Source: Dipteris shenzhenensis (taxonomy: Eukaryota > Polypodiophyta > Polypodiopsida > Gleicheniales). Taken from it: 64,000 nt of DNA. Positions 55,449-64,000 of the stretch are shown one piece after another. The stretch lies in NCBI GenBank assembly GCA_047967505.1, contig CM106540.1; one strand, given 5' to 3'. The position numbers and the translations under genes were made by a program. A model generated the notes under the pieces. It was given only the letters and a program-made list of their open reading frames with translations. It was not told the DNA's origin and searched no databases. Every line of letters starts with the position of its first letter. Position 1 is the stretch's first letter.

Positions 55449-58105
55449 TTACATTTGGGGTTTTCTTAGGACCCAATGCCTCCCCTGTCTAACTCTACGT
55501 TGCAACAAAAGAGCAACCCCTTTAGTCCCTATTGAGGACTTCCAAGCAACACATATCCTTGTCTTGTTGACATGTTGAACCGCTTTTGCGAGACTTGAAA
55601 CCTCTACCTTATTGCACTTGAGAGTCTTGGCCTCTAGACATGTATAAAAGCAGTTGAACATTTCGTCTAGTGCATTGCTTCACGTGATACCACCCCCATG
55701 CCTTGTATTCTTGAAGTATGTTGCCTTTGCTTTGTAGTGTAATTTCTCCATTCCTTGAGTATTCCAAATGGATAAAGGGCCCCATTTCTCTGCAATCCAT
55801 GGTGCATGTGTGTAAAGAATATGCTGTACAGAAAAACATCGTATTAAAAACATTAACTCACTCAAGTTTAAAGCACAAAATTTCAACCTAAGGAGGATTA
55901 CCATGTAATGTGTAATATGTGACTCCCCCCATGCTTCTACCATCAATGATATGAATTCTCCCAATGCTATCCTAAATCTCTCATAATAAAGCTCATCTAT
56001 TTGACCTTGTCTAAGCAACTTTATAAATGCATCAAGCTGTTTGTCCACAGTTTTTCTCTCAGTAGCAATTCATGGATGTGAAGCGTGATTTGTAGTGCAC
56101 TCACACAAAGCTTTCCAGTACTCCCAGCCTAGAGTGCTTTGAGCCAATGTATATTTTTCTTTATCAGCATTGTGGTTGGACAAGAACTTCCTTGCCTTTC
56201 CTCCACCCATGGACACTTTAGCAGGAAGATTTTGTGTCTTTCTTGATTGTTTCTTGTCCTGCTTAAGCTTCACATTGCCTCCGTGAAGTCCCATTAGTGA
56301 GAGTAGTTCTTCATCTTTTGCAATGCATTGTGTAGATACTTGGCTATGGCCTCAAATTCCAAGCATAAACTAGATGGAGATAGAGTAACTTATCAAGTAT
56401 ACGTAGTTCAACATGCAAAGTACACACATGTACCCACTCCAATGGAATTGGTAGAATGGGGTCCCAGTTAGGATCCTTTTTTTGACGATCAGGGGCTGCA
56501 CTTTGGTTGCAAGAAAGGATGTGATTTTCCCATTGTAGGCTTTGCTTTTGCATCTTTTGAGAGTGGGTGCAGTACAAGCATGTCCATTTTGCATCTCCAC
56601 CTGTATCACAACCATACAAGCACTTGAGGGACTTCAAATCACCAACTAGATGCCATTCAACTTGAAACATTCCATGCCCATCCACTATTAGTGTTTGCCC
56701 TGCCTCTTCTCTTCGAATAATCGATGGGATGCTGGTTCTCTCCAAAACCCACTTCAATGCTCGTGGCACTCCTTTGGGGTCTCAAAGGCTGCAAGCCACC
56801 ATATGTCATTCTCAGATTGGACTGCAAAAAAACCCTGCTCAACTTCCTCATCCCCTTGAGCAAAACGCAAGGTGTCATTCGTAATACACATGCTCACCCT
56901 CTCTAGCTTGTGCTCTTTTACCAATTGAGTTTCATCCATTTTTATAATGAATACTAGCTTGCCATTTGTACAATGAAAGAGAAATATAGTAAGGATATAT
57001 AAATGAGAAGAAATAAAGTTGAATGCGAAGAGGTAATTTCTCTTACCTTCTTCTCTCATCCCATAGAATTTGACCATGGCTCTTTGCAAATTCTCTACAT
57101 CCATGTAAACATTATTGAAAGCATTCAATTCAAACGTTTGCATGCCAGATCAATTTCTTTTTACTCTTCCAAGTCCTTCATTACCTCTCTAGCAACTTGT
57201 TCACATAGCCATTTTTGTCTAGGGTCCTTCAACACTTCCATTAAATCACTTGGCTTTATTAAACTTCTTTGAACATATGAAGGATCACTATCATCCATTT
57301 CCATTATTCCCATCACATCCTCCATGAAATTCCTAAAGTAGAGTACAAATGAGTCTTAGTGGAAACAATGCAATGCCACAAATATTTTGGAGTAAGAAAT
57401 TTCATTGAAAATTTGGGGAACTAACCTTGCAGCCCGTATTCTCCTCTTTTAGGCACCACTATTGGTTGACAATGCATCCATATATTGCAATTGTCTTTTC
57501 CTCTCCTTCAGTTCCAAAGGTGTTCCCTGCAACTTTTGTACTCTTTCTATCAACTTCTCTTGTTCCTTCTCCACAACATGTTGAACTTGGCCATAGACAG
57601 ACCTTTCCAAATCTTGTTTTCTTTCAGCAAGCTTCTAGATTGATTCTTCCAATTCCTGTTGCTCCAAGTCCCAGTGCACGTGCTTTGTCACTGAGTTCTT
57701 TTTTTTGCAATTGGAGATCTTGCATACTATTATGCATTTCCACAATAGTAATATTTCCCAAATGTCCAAGTTCTTCTGCTTGGGCTCTCTGCACCTCACT
57801 TGCTTGCATAGCCAATGTCTGAGAATGTTTAATAGATTGTAATTACTAAGCAATCCAACATGTCCATTGCCAACAAACCAAACAACATCATGCATTGTAT
57901 GAAAAGTGGGACTCTTTTGGGTGGCAGGTTCTAAGGATGCAAGTTTCCATCCACCCAAAGGTCAAGATGCTTCTTCCCTTGCAATCAAAGACTGTGGAGC
58001 ACACTTTGAGGAGTTCCATTATATCCCAAACAGCATGTGCTTGTGTATTTTCCCTCCAATTGTAGGTTCACATGGTACTTGTTGGATATGTCCTTGAATG
58101 GTGCC
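55449..58105 (-). pseudogene. Transposon-associated gene with introns (GDxK...CxxC / YMHIL / QGMEK family)
   Basis: A possible start is ATG near 58105 ('MAPFKDISNKYHVNL'). An early region has stops, then a Gln/Glu-rich coiled-coil segment (57815-57430). Three introns have clean GT-AG ends: 57333-57425 (93 bp), 56954-57046 (93 bp) and 55824-55901 (78 bp). Splicing the last joins 'THYM' to 'HILYTHAPW'. Domain landmarks are 'VGDLKSLKCLYG' then 'CLYCTHS' (about 56560), 'ELRILDKLLYL', and after the last intron 'NTQGMEKLHYKAK' and 'RHGGG'. I know this pattern from uncharacterised, multicopy eukaryotic proteins that appear transposon-derived. I cannot name the superfamily. Stops between 56344 and 56050 suggest decay. 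Confidence 0.55.
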
Positions 58106-58159
58106 ATGAGTTTTCAAAGAGAGGTATCAGTGATGTGGGCTAAAATGTAGGGGAGAGCT

Positions 58160-58560
58160 GGCAAAGATGGAGTAGTGAGAGGGAGAGATTAGCAAGGAAG
58201 AGGGAGGAGAAGAAGTAGATTAGGGCAAGAGGAAGATGAGGAGGAGAGTACGACAACAAGTGTAGAAGGGAGGGAAGGAGCTACTGTAGAAGGGAGGAGA
58301 AGAGGAGAGATGCTACAGAAGGGAGGAGGTGGGGAGAGATTCTACAGGAGGGAGGAGTAGAGGAGAGGGAGCCTGAGCATCTGGAGAAGGAGGGGAGAGG
58401 AAGGAGGGAGGAGGACTCAAAAGAAGGAGGAGGAGGGGAGAGGGAGGGGGGAGAAGGAGGAGCAAGACAAAGGAGGGGAGAGGAGGACAGAGGGGGAGGG
58501 AGGGAGGGAGAGGGAGAGGGAGGAGGAGGGAGGAAGGAGGGGGGGAGAGAGAGGGAGGGA
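58160..58560. repeat. GA-rich tract upstream of the minus-strand gene
   Basis: About 400 bases of GAGGGAGGAGGAG-type purine sequence with no fixed period. It lies just upstream of the start of the minus-strand gene, as the GA tract at 34.4-37.2 kb does for the other locus. The interval 58561-58766 has no feature. Confidence 0.75.
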
Positions 58561-58766
58561 GATTTAAAATCTGAAATTGAAATTTCAAAAAGTGGCCCCC
58601 TCCCCTCATTGATGGGGGAAGAGGTGAGCTCAAATGTGGGCTTAACCCACCTAGGTTAGGCTAGTTACGCCTCTTTGGGACCCCCCAAGCCCCTTGCATT
58701 AGCCCACTAAACATTCCCTAATCCATTTCTTACAAGGCCCTTTTGAGACCCCAATTCTCCCCTAAT

Positions 58767-60701
58767 GTGTTCATAAATATTGTCACCTAAACGAGGTTGA
58801 ACCCTGCCAAGTTCAAATGAGTATGCAATAAGTAATCCATAGGTGCCACAACCAAACGAGTACTCAATAAGTCAGTCATATGTGTTCATTGTGAAAGACA
58901 TATAAGTATACCTCACCACATAAAGGACAAAATAAAATTATGCCTTCCTTGAAGATATAAGGTGAACCAATAAGTAAACACATACCATAAGTCATGAATA
59001 AGTTAATCGACAAAGAAGGAACAAACCACTAGTGTATCAAGGCCTTGCATGCACTCATAAATATAGATGAGTATGCAAAAAAAAGTAGATGTACTCAACC
59101 TGTAGGTATCAAATGTGTATTTATTCCATTAGATTGTATCTAGGCACCTGTGCAAACCTGCATGTACTCGGAGACACAACTGCTTACCCTGGAAATAAAC
59201 AAGTGCCTTGAAAATGACAAGAAAACATGTGAGAAGCATCTTCGCATATGTGAAGTAACACATCCAAGAAGTAATGATATCAAAGCTAAATTGAAAAGAA
59301 ACATTGAAACAAAACATGTTAGCATGTTAACAACGTAAAACATTTGGTAAGTCCTTTTCTTCCATAAGATAGGCCAGCTTATGAAAGTGAAGCTAGTGTT
59401 GAATACATGATGAGCAAATCAAGCAAAATGTTATCTTATAAGAGAGGAATAAACATTAGATCAACATTTTCTTTTGCATATCAAGCACACCTACATGATC
59501 TTTACCCTACTTCAGTTCAAATACAATGGATGGCCTATAGGCATGCTTGATTAACAAAAGATGAAAGAGAACCTGCTTAGGAAAGTAACTCACACCTTCA
59601 AAATAACATAAAAAATTTAGGAGATCAAAAGTAAATGATAAGATAATCGAAGAAAATCTAGTCTTCAAAACAATACAAAATATTTTGGAAGCTCCTTTGA
59701 ATCAATTAGCTCATGCTAAAAGTAAAGCTTGATAGAGAATATTTAGCAAGTCTCTTTAACCAAGATCCATCGAAACTTGAAGCTGCAACTAAACTTGTTA
59801 GCAAAACATAATAAAACATGTATTATCATTGTGAATAAAACACCAAGCATATGAATGTAGTGGAATACAAATAACTAACATTTCAGGTGGAATATCAAGA
59901 ACAAAGCATTGTACTGAACTACGATGATATCATGGTTCCCAATCTTGTACAACATTAAAGAAAGTTGGTTTATCTCTATACCAACAAGCAAAGAAAAGCT
60001 CCAACACATAGATGTATGTCATAGTGATTACTAAAAAACCATCAAGTTTTGTGAGACACCCGAGTATAGATATTGATAGAACTCTTTGGCTGAAAGACGT
60101 CCTATGAATTTTTAGTAGTAGCAAACCACTTACACAAAGACTCAGCATGCGATGAACTAAATAAGTAGCTGGTCAGTAAAGGATTCACTAAATAAAATAT
60201 AGCTTAATATATATGAAGCATCATTGGCTTTTACTTTTGCAGAAGCAGCGTGAAACCACAAGTGGTGAAGTGCTAAACTCTTTTTTCACTGATGACCTAA
60301 TAGAAATAAAAAATTGCTTTCATATGGTAGATAACCTTTTGTCCAAGTGATTTTCTCAATCAACTTTTTTGTCTATTGAACATATATAATTATCATTGCA
60401 AAAACATGTAGATTGGGCTACCTTACTCTTAAGGACAAGATTGAGACTCTACTTGGCATCAATTAGATAAGATCTTTATCCCTAAAGATTGACTATACTT
60501 ACAACAACGATCCCGCGCTCTTGGTTTTTGTGGATATGATCAGTGGGTGTTGGGTCTTCTCTTCATCTAAATTTTTGTGGTGCCCTATAGCTAAAGAAGT
60601 TTGCTTTATTTGATTGAGAATCTTATTTCTCCATCTGGGAATGTAAAAGCATGATATGCCAGTTTGTTAAATCCCCAAGGGGATGCAAATACTGAGTGCA
60701 A
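58767..60701. repeat. Right arm of a large inverted repeat
   Basis: Reverse complement of 44276-46230. The outer end is exactly where the CACTA element at 60702 begins, so the arm may continue beyond that element outside the window. Confidence 0.88.
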
Positions 60702-60833
60702 CACTACAAGGCATAGGCCATTTTCCGACGGAAATACCGACGCTTTTTACATTAATTTTTTTTTTTTTCACGGGCGCAAAGGTCGTTATAAAAGTCGTTA
60801 AAATCATCGGAAAAGGAGCATCGCTATAAATCG

Positions 60834-60950
60834 TCGCTATATAGTGACGCTGTTAATCGTCGCTATATAGCGACGATGAAAACGTCGCTATATAGCGACA
60901 TTGTTAATCGTCGCTATATAGCGACACTGGTAAACGTCGCTATATAGCGA
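60834..60950. repeat. Five palindromic subterminal repeats (CACTA copy 2)
   Basis: TCGCTATATAGCGA (the first with one change) occurs at 60834, 60860, 60885, 60911 and 60937, spaced 25-26 bases, about 2.5 helix turns. Subterminal repeats in En/Spm bind the TNPA protein, and these probably bind the product of the adjacent gene. Confidence 0.88.
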
Positions 60951-60972
60951 CGATTAACAGAAGTAAAAAAAA

Positions 60973-61028
60973 AGGGTTAGTGGGGCTAAACAGGGCTTCC
61001 TTTTGGCCCTGTTTAGCCCCACTAATCC
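60973..61028. repeat. Hairpin beside subterminal repeats (CACTA copy 2)
   Basis: GGGTTAGTGGGGCTAAACAG pairs with its downstream reverse complement over about 23 bases. It is the same hairpin as at 41766-41819, flanked by runs of A and T. Confidence 0.85.
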
Positions 61029-61227
61029 TTTTTTTTTTTTGTAATTACAAAAGAAAGTTTTATATAACAAAATTTCTGCATCTTGCAGGATGATACAAAA
61101 TTGTTCTTGTGAACGATGAGGAAGAAATGCATATACATATACAACTGTGTTTGTAACAAAATTACCCTGTGAAAGGGCGATACAAAATTGCTCAAACGAG
61201 CGGATATACAATGAGCTACTACCACTA

Positions 61228-62812
61228 CTAATCCAAATCCGAATCCGAATCGTCTTGATGGCCTGTTCCTTGGTCCTCGACACCTGCGTCTTCTCCCTCG
61301 TCCCCGACACCTGCGTCTTCTCCCTCGTCCTCGGCACCTGCGTCCGATCCTTGCCCCTGTTGATCGCTCGTCTCTGATGATGGGACGCTTGAGCTTTGAC
61401 CCTAAGAGTGAACCATATAAATCGAAAATTAGATTGGAACTTAAATTAAAAAGTGAGATTACAAGTAGGAGTAAACTTATACCGTGCGAGCAGCCACCTC
61501 AGCCCAATCGACTGTCGCTCCCATTGCCTCTTGCTCAATGAACCACGGCCTTGTTCCTATCCGAAACGCGCGCCGTGTCTCTGCATCCGTAGGAAGCCGA
61601 CCCATCGCAGCTTGCTGTGGATCCAATTTACGAGAGCTAGAGTTAGGTAAAGTGCATGTAATATGTAAGTAAAACAAATAGAACAATACATTAAATGGGA
61701 AGAAGTAGACTTACCACGGTTGCCTCGAACGCATACCGTCCGCCTGCACCAAAGTGCGAAGTACCTACGACGTCCAGCCGTCTCTTCGCAGCCCTCCTCT
61801 GACCCTCGAACATTTCGGGATGGTCCCTATGTTGCTTCTTGAAGTACTTCCAATCAGCTTTGTCTGCCCAGCTGGGTTTAGCCAACCCCTTTGTAATGGA
61901 AGTACGCAAGGTTGATCTGCGATGCTTTAGGACCAAACCCATGCGCTCGAGCATATAATTGTTATTAAACTCCACATTTGGCGGATTAGGATATCTTTGT
62001 TTTAACTCATCGATCACCGCCTGCTTCTTTTGGGCATCTTGATACCGCCAATCGATATTTATGCCGCTCTTGAAGTGATGACTCATCAACCTCCTCATGG
62101 CGGCCATCACTGCTTTGCCCTTTTTGTCTTCTATTATCTCTCCGGCAGATGTGATTTGATAGGAGAGATCCCCTGATGAGTAAGGGGGACTGACGGTAGC
62201 AAAGTCTGAAGGAGTGGAAGCTGCGCGACCGCTTCCGGATCGAGGAGTAGCTGTGGGAGTAGGAGAGGGAAAGGGACCTGACTGATACTGTGTCTCCGGA
62301 CCAAGTGGAGACCTAAAGGAGCGTGAGTGTGCTGACTCGTCTACATCTCCTGAGTCAGCACAACATGAGCCGCCCATCCTACTCTTCCTTCCCTTGCGGG
62401 AGGCATGCGCAGGTGATGATCCCACGGTCGAAGGGGCGCGAGGGGATGGCTGGGCAGTACGTCCACCCGTCGGTGTAGGGGAAGGAATTGCGGAGGTCCT
62501 CTGAGAGAGCAGAGAGAAGAATCTCGCTGCCTCCTCATCGCTCATCTGCGCTACAAACTCGTCGGGAGTCCCGACAAAGCCATGCGCGGCTAGCAAAGGA
62601 GTCCCCTGAGGGGTAGTCGCAGTGCTACGTGGAAGAGGGGTCGGACCAGGGGTAGTCGCAGTGCTAGGACCGAGAGGAGTCGGACCAGGGGTACTCCTCG
62701 GGGTAGTCGCCTGAGAGGAATCAAAGTCCTCTGGAGCATATAGATCGTGATCTCTCCTCCTGCGAGGCTGTCCGTACTCGTCGGATGAGCGACGTGATCC
62801 CATGTCTAACAT
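61228..62812 (-). CDS. Transposase_24-like (TNPA-type) protein of the CACTA element, three exons
   Basis: Exon 1 is 62812-61715 (366 codons), exon 2 is 61614-61483 (44 codons) and exon 3 is 61401-61228 ending in TAG. Both introns have GT...AG ends (GTAAGT/ATCCACAG and GTATAAG/TCTTAG) and all exons join in phase without a stop, giving about 467 residues. Residues 1-170 are Ser/Thr/Pro-rich and disordered. The region 230-366 matches the plant transposase (Ptta/En/Spm) Transposase_24 pattern ('AMRRLMSHHF', 'MGLVLKHRRSTLR', 'ADWKYFKKQH', 'GTSHFGAGG'). The tail has tandem GEDAG repeats and ends acidic. It probably binds the palindromic subterminal repeats. The start is ATG 62812. No upstream in-frame ATG is seen. 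Confidence 0.82.
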
Positions 62813-62879
62813 AGACACAAACACGAAAACAGAAAACAAAAAACAAACATGAGCATTCTCATAGGCATAGGCATAGGCA

Positions 62880-63100
62880 AGAAGAAAGAAGAGGGAAATG
62901 AAAGAAGAGGGAAAGGAAAGAGGGAAAGAAGAGGGAAAGATAAGAGGGAAAGAAGATGTAAAGGAAAGAAAAGAATGAGAGTGAGGAAATAGAGAATGAG
63001 AGAAGGGGGAAATAGAGAAGGGGAAAGAGATGAGGGAAAATAGAGAAGGAGAGAAGGGGGAAATGAGAGAAGGGGGAAATAGAGTGGGAAAAGGAGAATG
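62880..63100. repeat. GAAGAGGGAAAG purine tract
   Basis: About 220 bases of degenerate GAAGAGGGAAAG and AGAAGGGGGAAATAG units upstream of the CACTA gene. No gene is seen. Confidence 0.7.
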
Positions 63101-63109
63101 AGCTTATGC

Positions 63110-64000
63110 AGAAATAGAGAATGAGCTTATGCTTCTCTCATTCTCTATTTCCGCATAAGCTCATGCTTATGCTCATGCGAAAAAAGAGAAGGAGCTTATG
63201 CTCATGCGGAAAAAGAGAATGAGAGAAGCATAAGCTTCTCCCTTTCTCTATTTCCGCATAAGCTCATGCCGAAAGAAGCATAAGCTCATGCTCATGCATG
63301 AGCATAAGCATGAGCTTATGCTTATGCTTATGCATAAGCATAAGCATAAGCATAAGCATAAGCTCATGCTTATGCTCATGCGGAAAAAGAGAAGGAGCTT
63401 ATGCTCATGCAGAAAAAGAGAAAGAGCTTATGCGGAAAAAGAGAATGAGAGAAGCATAAGCTTCTCTCATTCTCTATTTTCGCATAAGCTCATGCGGAAA
63501 CAAGCATATGCTCATGCTCATGCATGAGCATAAGCATGAGCTTATGCTCATGCGGAAAAAGAGAAGGAGCTTATGCTCATGTGGAAAAAGAGAAAGAGAG
63601 AAGCATAAGCTTCTCCCTTTCTCTATTTCCGCATAAGCTCATGCCGAAAGAAGCATAAGCTCATGCTCATGCATGAGCATAAGCATGAGCTTATGCTTAT
63701 GCTTATGCATAAGCATAAGCATAAGCATAAGCATAAGCTCATGCTTATGCTCATGCGGAAAAAGAGAAGGAGCTTATGCTCATGCGGAAAAAGAGAAAGA
63801 GCTTATGTGGAAAAAGAGAATGAGAGAAGCATAAGCTTCTCTCATTCTCTATTTTCGCATAAGCTCATGCGGAAACAAGCATAAGCTCATGCTCATGCAT
63901 GAGCATAAGCATGAGCTTATGCTTATGCTTATGCATAAGCATAAGCATAAGCATAAGCTCATGCTTATGCTCATGCGGAAAAAGAGAAGGAGCTTATGCT
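63110..64000. repeat. Palindrome-rich tandem array, period about 375 bp
   Basis: A unit built from GCATAAGC, GCTTATGC, CATGAGCATAAGCATG and GCGGAAAAAGAGAAGGAGC repeats with a period of about 375 bases (compare 63288 with 63663). Each unit includes long perfect inverted repeats such as (GCTTAT)n(GCATAA)n near 63313-63356. His/Lys/Met-rich frames here are products of the hexamer. The array runs off the window. Confidence 0.9.

Larger units (their letters stand above)
60702..64000 (-). mobile_element. CACTA (En/Spm-type) element, copy 2, right end outside window
   Basis: It begins CACTACAAGG at 60702, the CACTA signature. It is followed by ACGACGG-type sequence, five palindromic subterminal repeats, a hairpin, a Transposase_24-like gene on the minus strand and a palindrome-rich tandem array. 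CAA (60699-60701) would be the 3-base target duplication, but its partner is outside the window. The main TNPD-like DDE transposase is not in the window. Confidence 0.88.

Noticed and set aside
60834-60950. CRISPR-like regular spacing of palindromic repeats
   Set aside because: The spacers are only about 12 bases and similar to each other, and the context is a plant CACTA terminus.
63288-63884. His/Lys/Met-rich 'KHKHKHK' frames, repeated twice
   Set aside because: Translation of the GCATAA hexamer array. The duplication reflects the 375-bp DNA period, not a gene.

Overview
This window is plant nuclear DNA made almost entirely of transposable elements and low-complexity repeats. The evidence is three families of plant-type Ty3/gypsy elements, a Ty1/copia fragment, a chromodomain Ty3 fragment, CACTA (En/Spm) elements, spliceosomal GT-AG introns and degenerate (TTTAGGG)n / (CCCTAAA)n arrays. 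There is no prokaryotic organisation, and I found no tRNA, rRNA or ordinary single-copy housekeeping gene. A non-flowering land plant (fern, lycophyte, bryophyte or conifer) is my guess from the mixture of families. It is a weak guess.

Layout. (1) 1-~5570: the 3' part of a decayed Ty3/gypsy element (element C: gag, protease, RT-RNase H, integrase, polypurine tract, 3' LTR). (2) 5.7-8.7 kb and 32.5-33.2 kb: the two halves of one minus-strand pseudogene for a DDE-transposase-like protein (DUF7869-like, with a BAH-like tail). It was split by element B. (3) 8695-32496: element B, a Tat-like Ty3/gypsy element with 2.85-kb LTRs and two RNase H domains, in direct orientation. (4) 13128-25540: element A, a younger Ty3/gypsy element nested inside the gag-protease region of B, with a perfect AGAGG target duplication. 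Its leader contains 1.7 kb of pure pyrimidine tract. (5) 33.2-39.5 kb: a 6.3-kb satellite-rich spacer with a CCCTAAA array on its left, a 2.8-kb GA tract carrying about a dozen copies of a dyad motif in the middle, and a TTTAGGG array on its right. It separates the minus-strand transposase-like gene from a divergently transcribed unknown gene at 39.5-41.65 kb. (6) 41.65-44.16 kb: a truncated, decayed CACTA copy. (7) 44.28-60.70 kb: a 16.4-kb unit bounded by inverted repeats of about 1.95 kb. Inside are a chromodomain-Ty3 fragment with its LTR, a Ty1/copia gag fragment with its LTR, several unrecognised decayed genes, and an intron-containing minus-strand gene of a transposon-associated family. 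(8) 60.70 kb to the window end: a CACTA element that starts with a canonical CACTA terminus and regularly spaced palindromic subterminal repeats. It has an intact three-exon Transposase_24-like gene and runs into a palindrome-rich 375-bp tandem array.

The order of events can be read directly. The divergent two-gene locus was present first. B inserted into its transposase-like gene, within the first of six peptide repeats, and A then inserted into B. By-eye LTR divergence is roughly 5% for B and under 2% for A, which agrees with this order. Nearly every coding region carries stops or frameshifts. The exceptions are the CACTA gene at 61.2-62.8 kb, which reads open through three exons, and the pol of A, which is one frame with only three stops.
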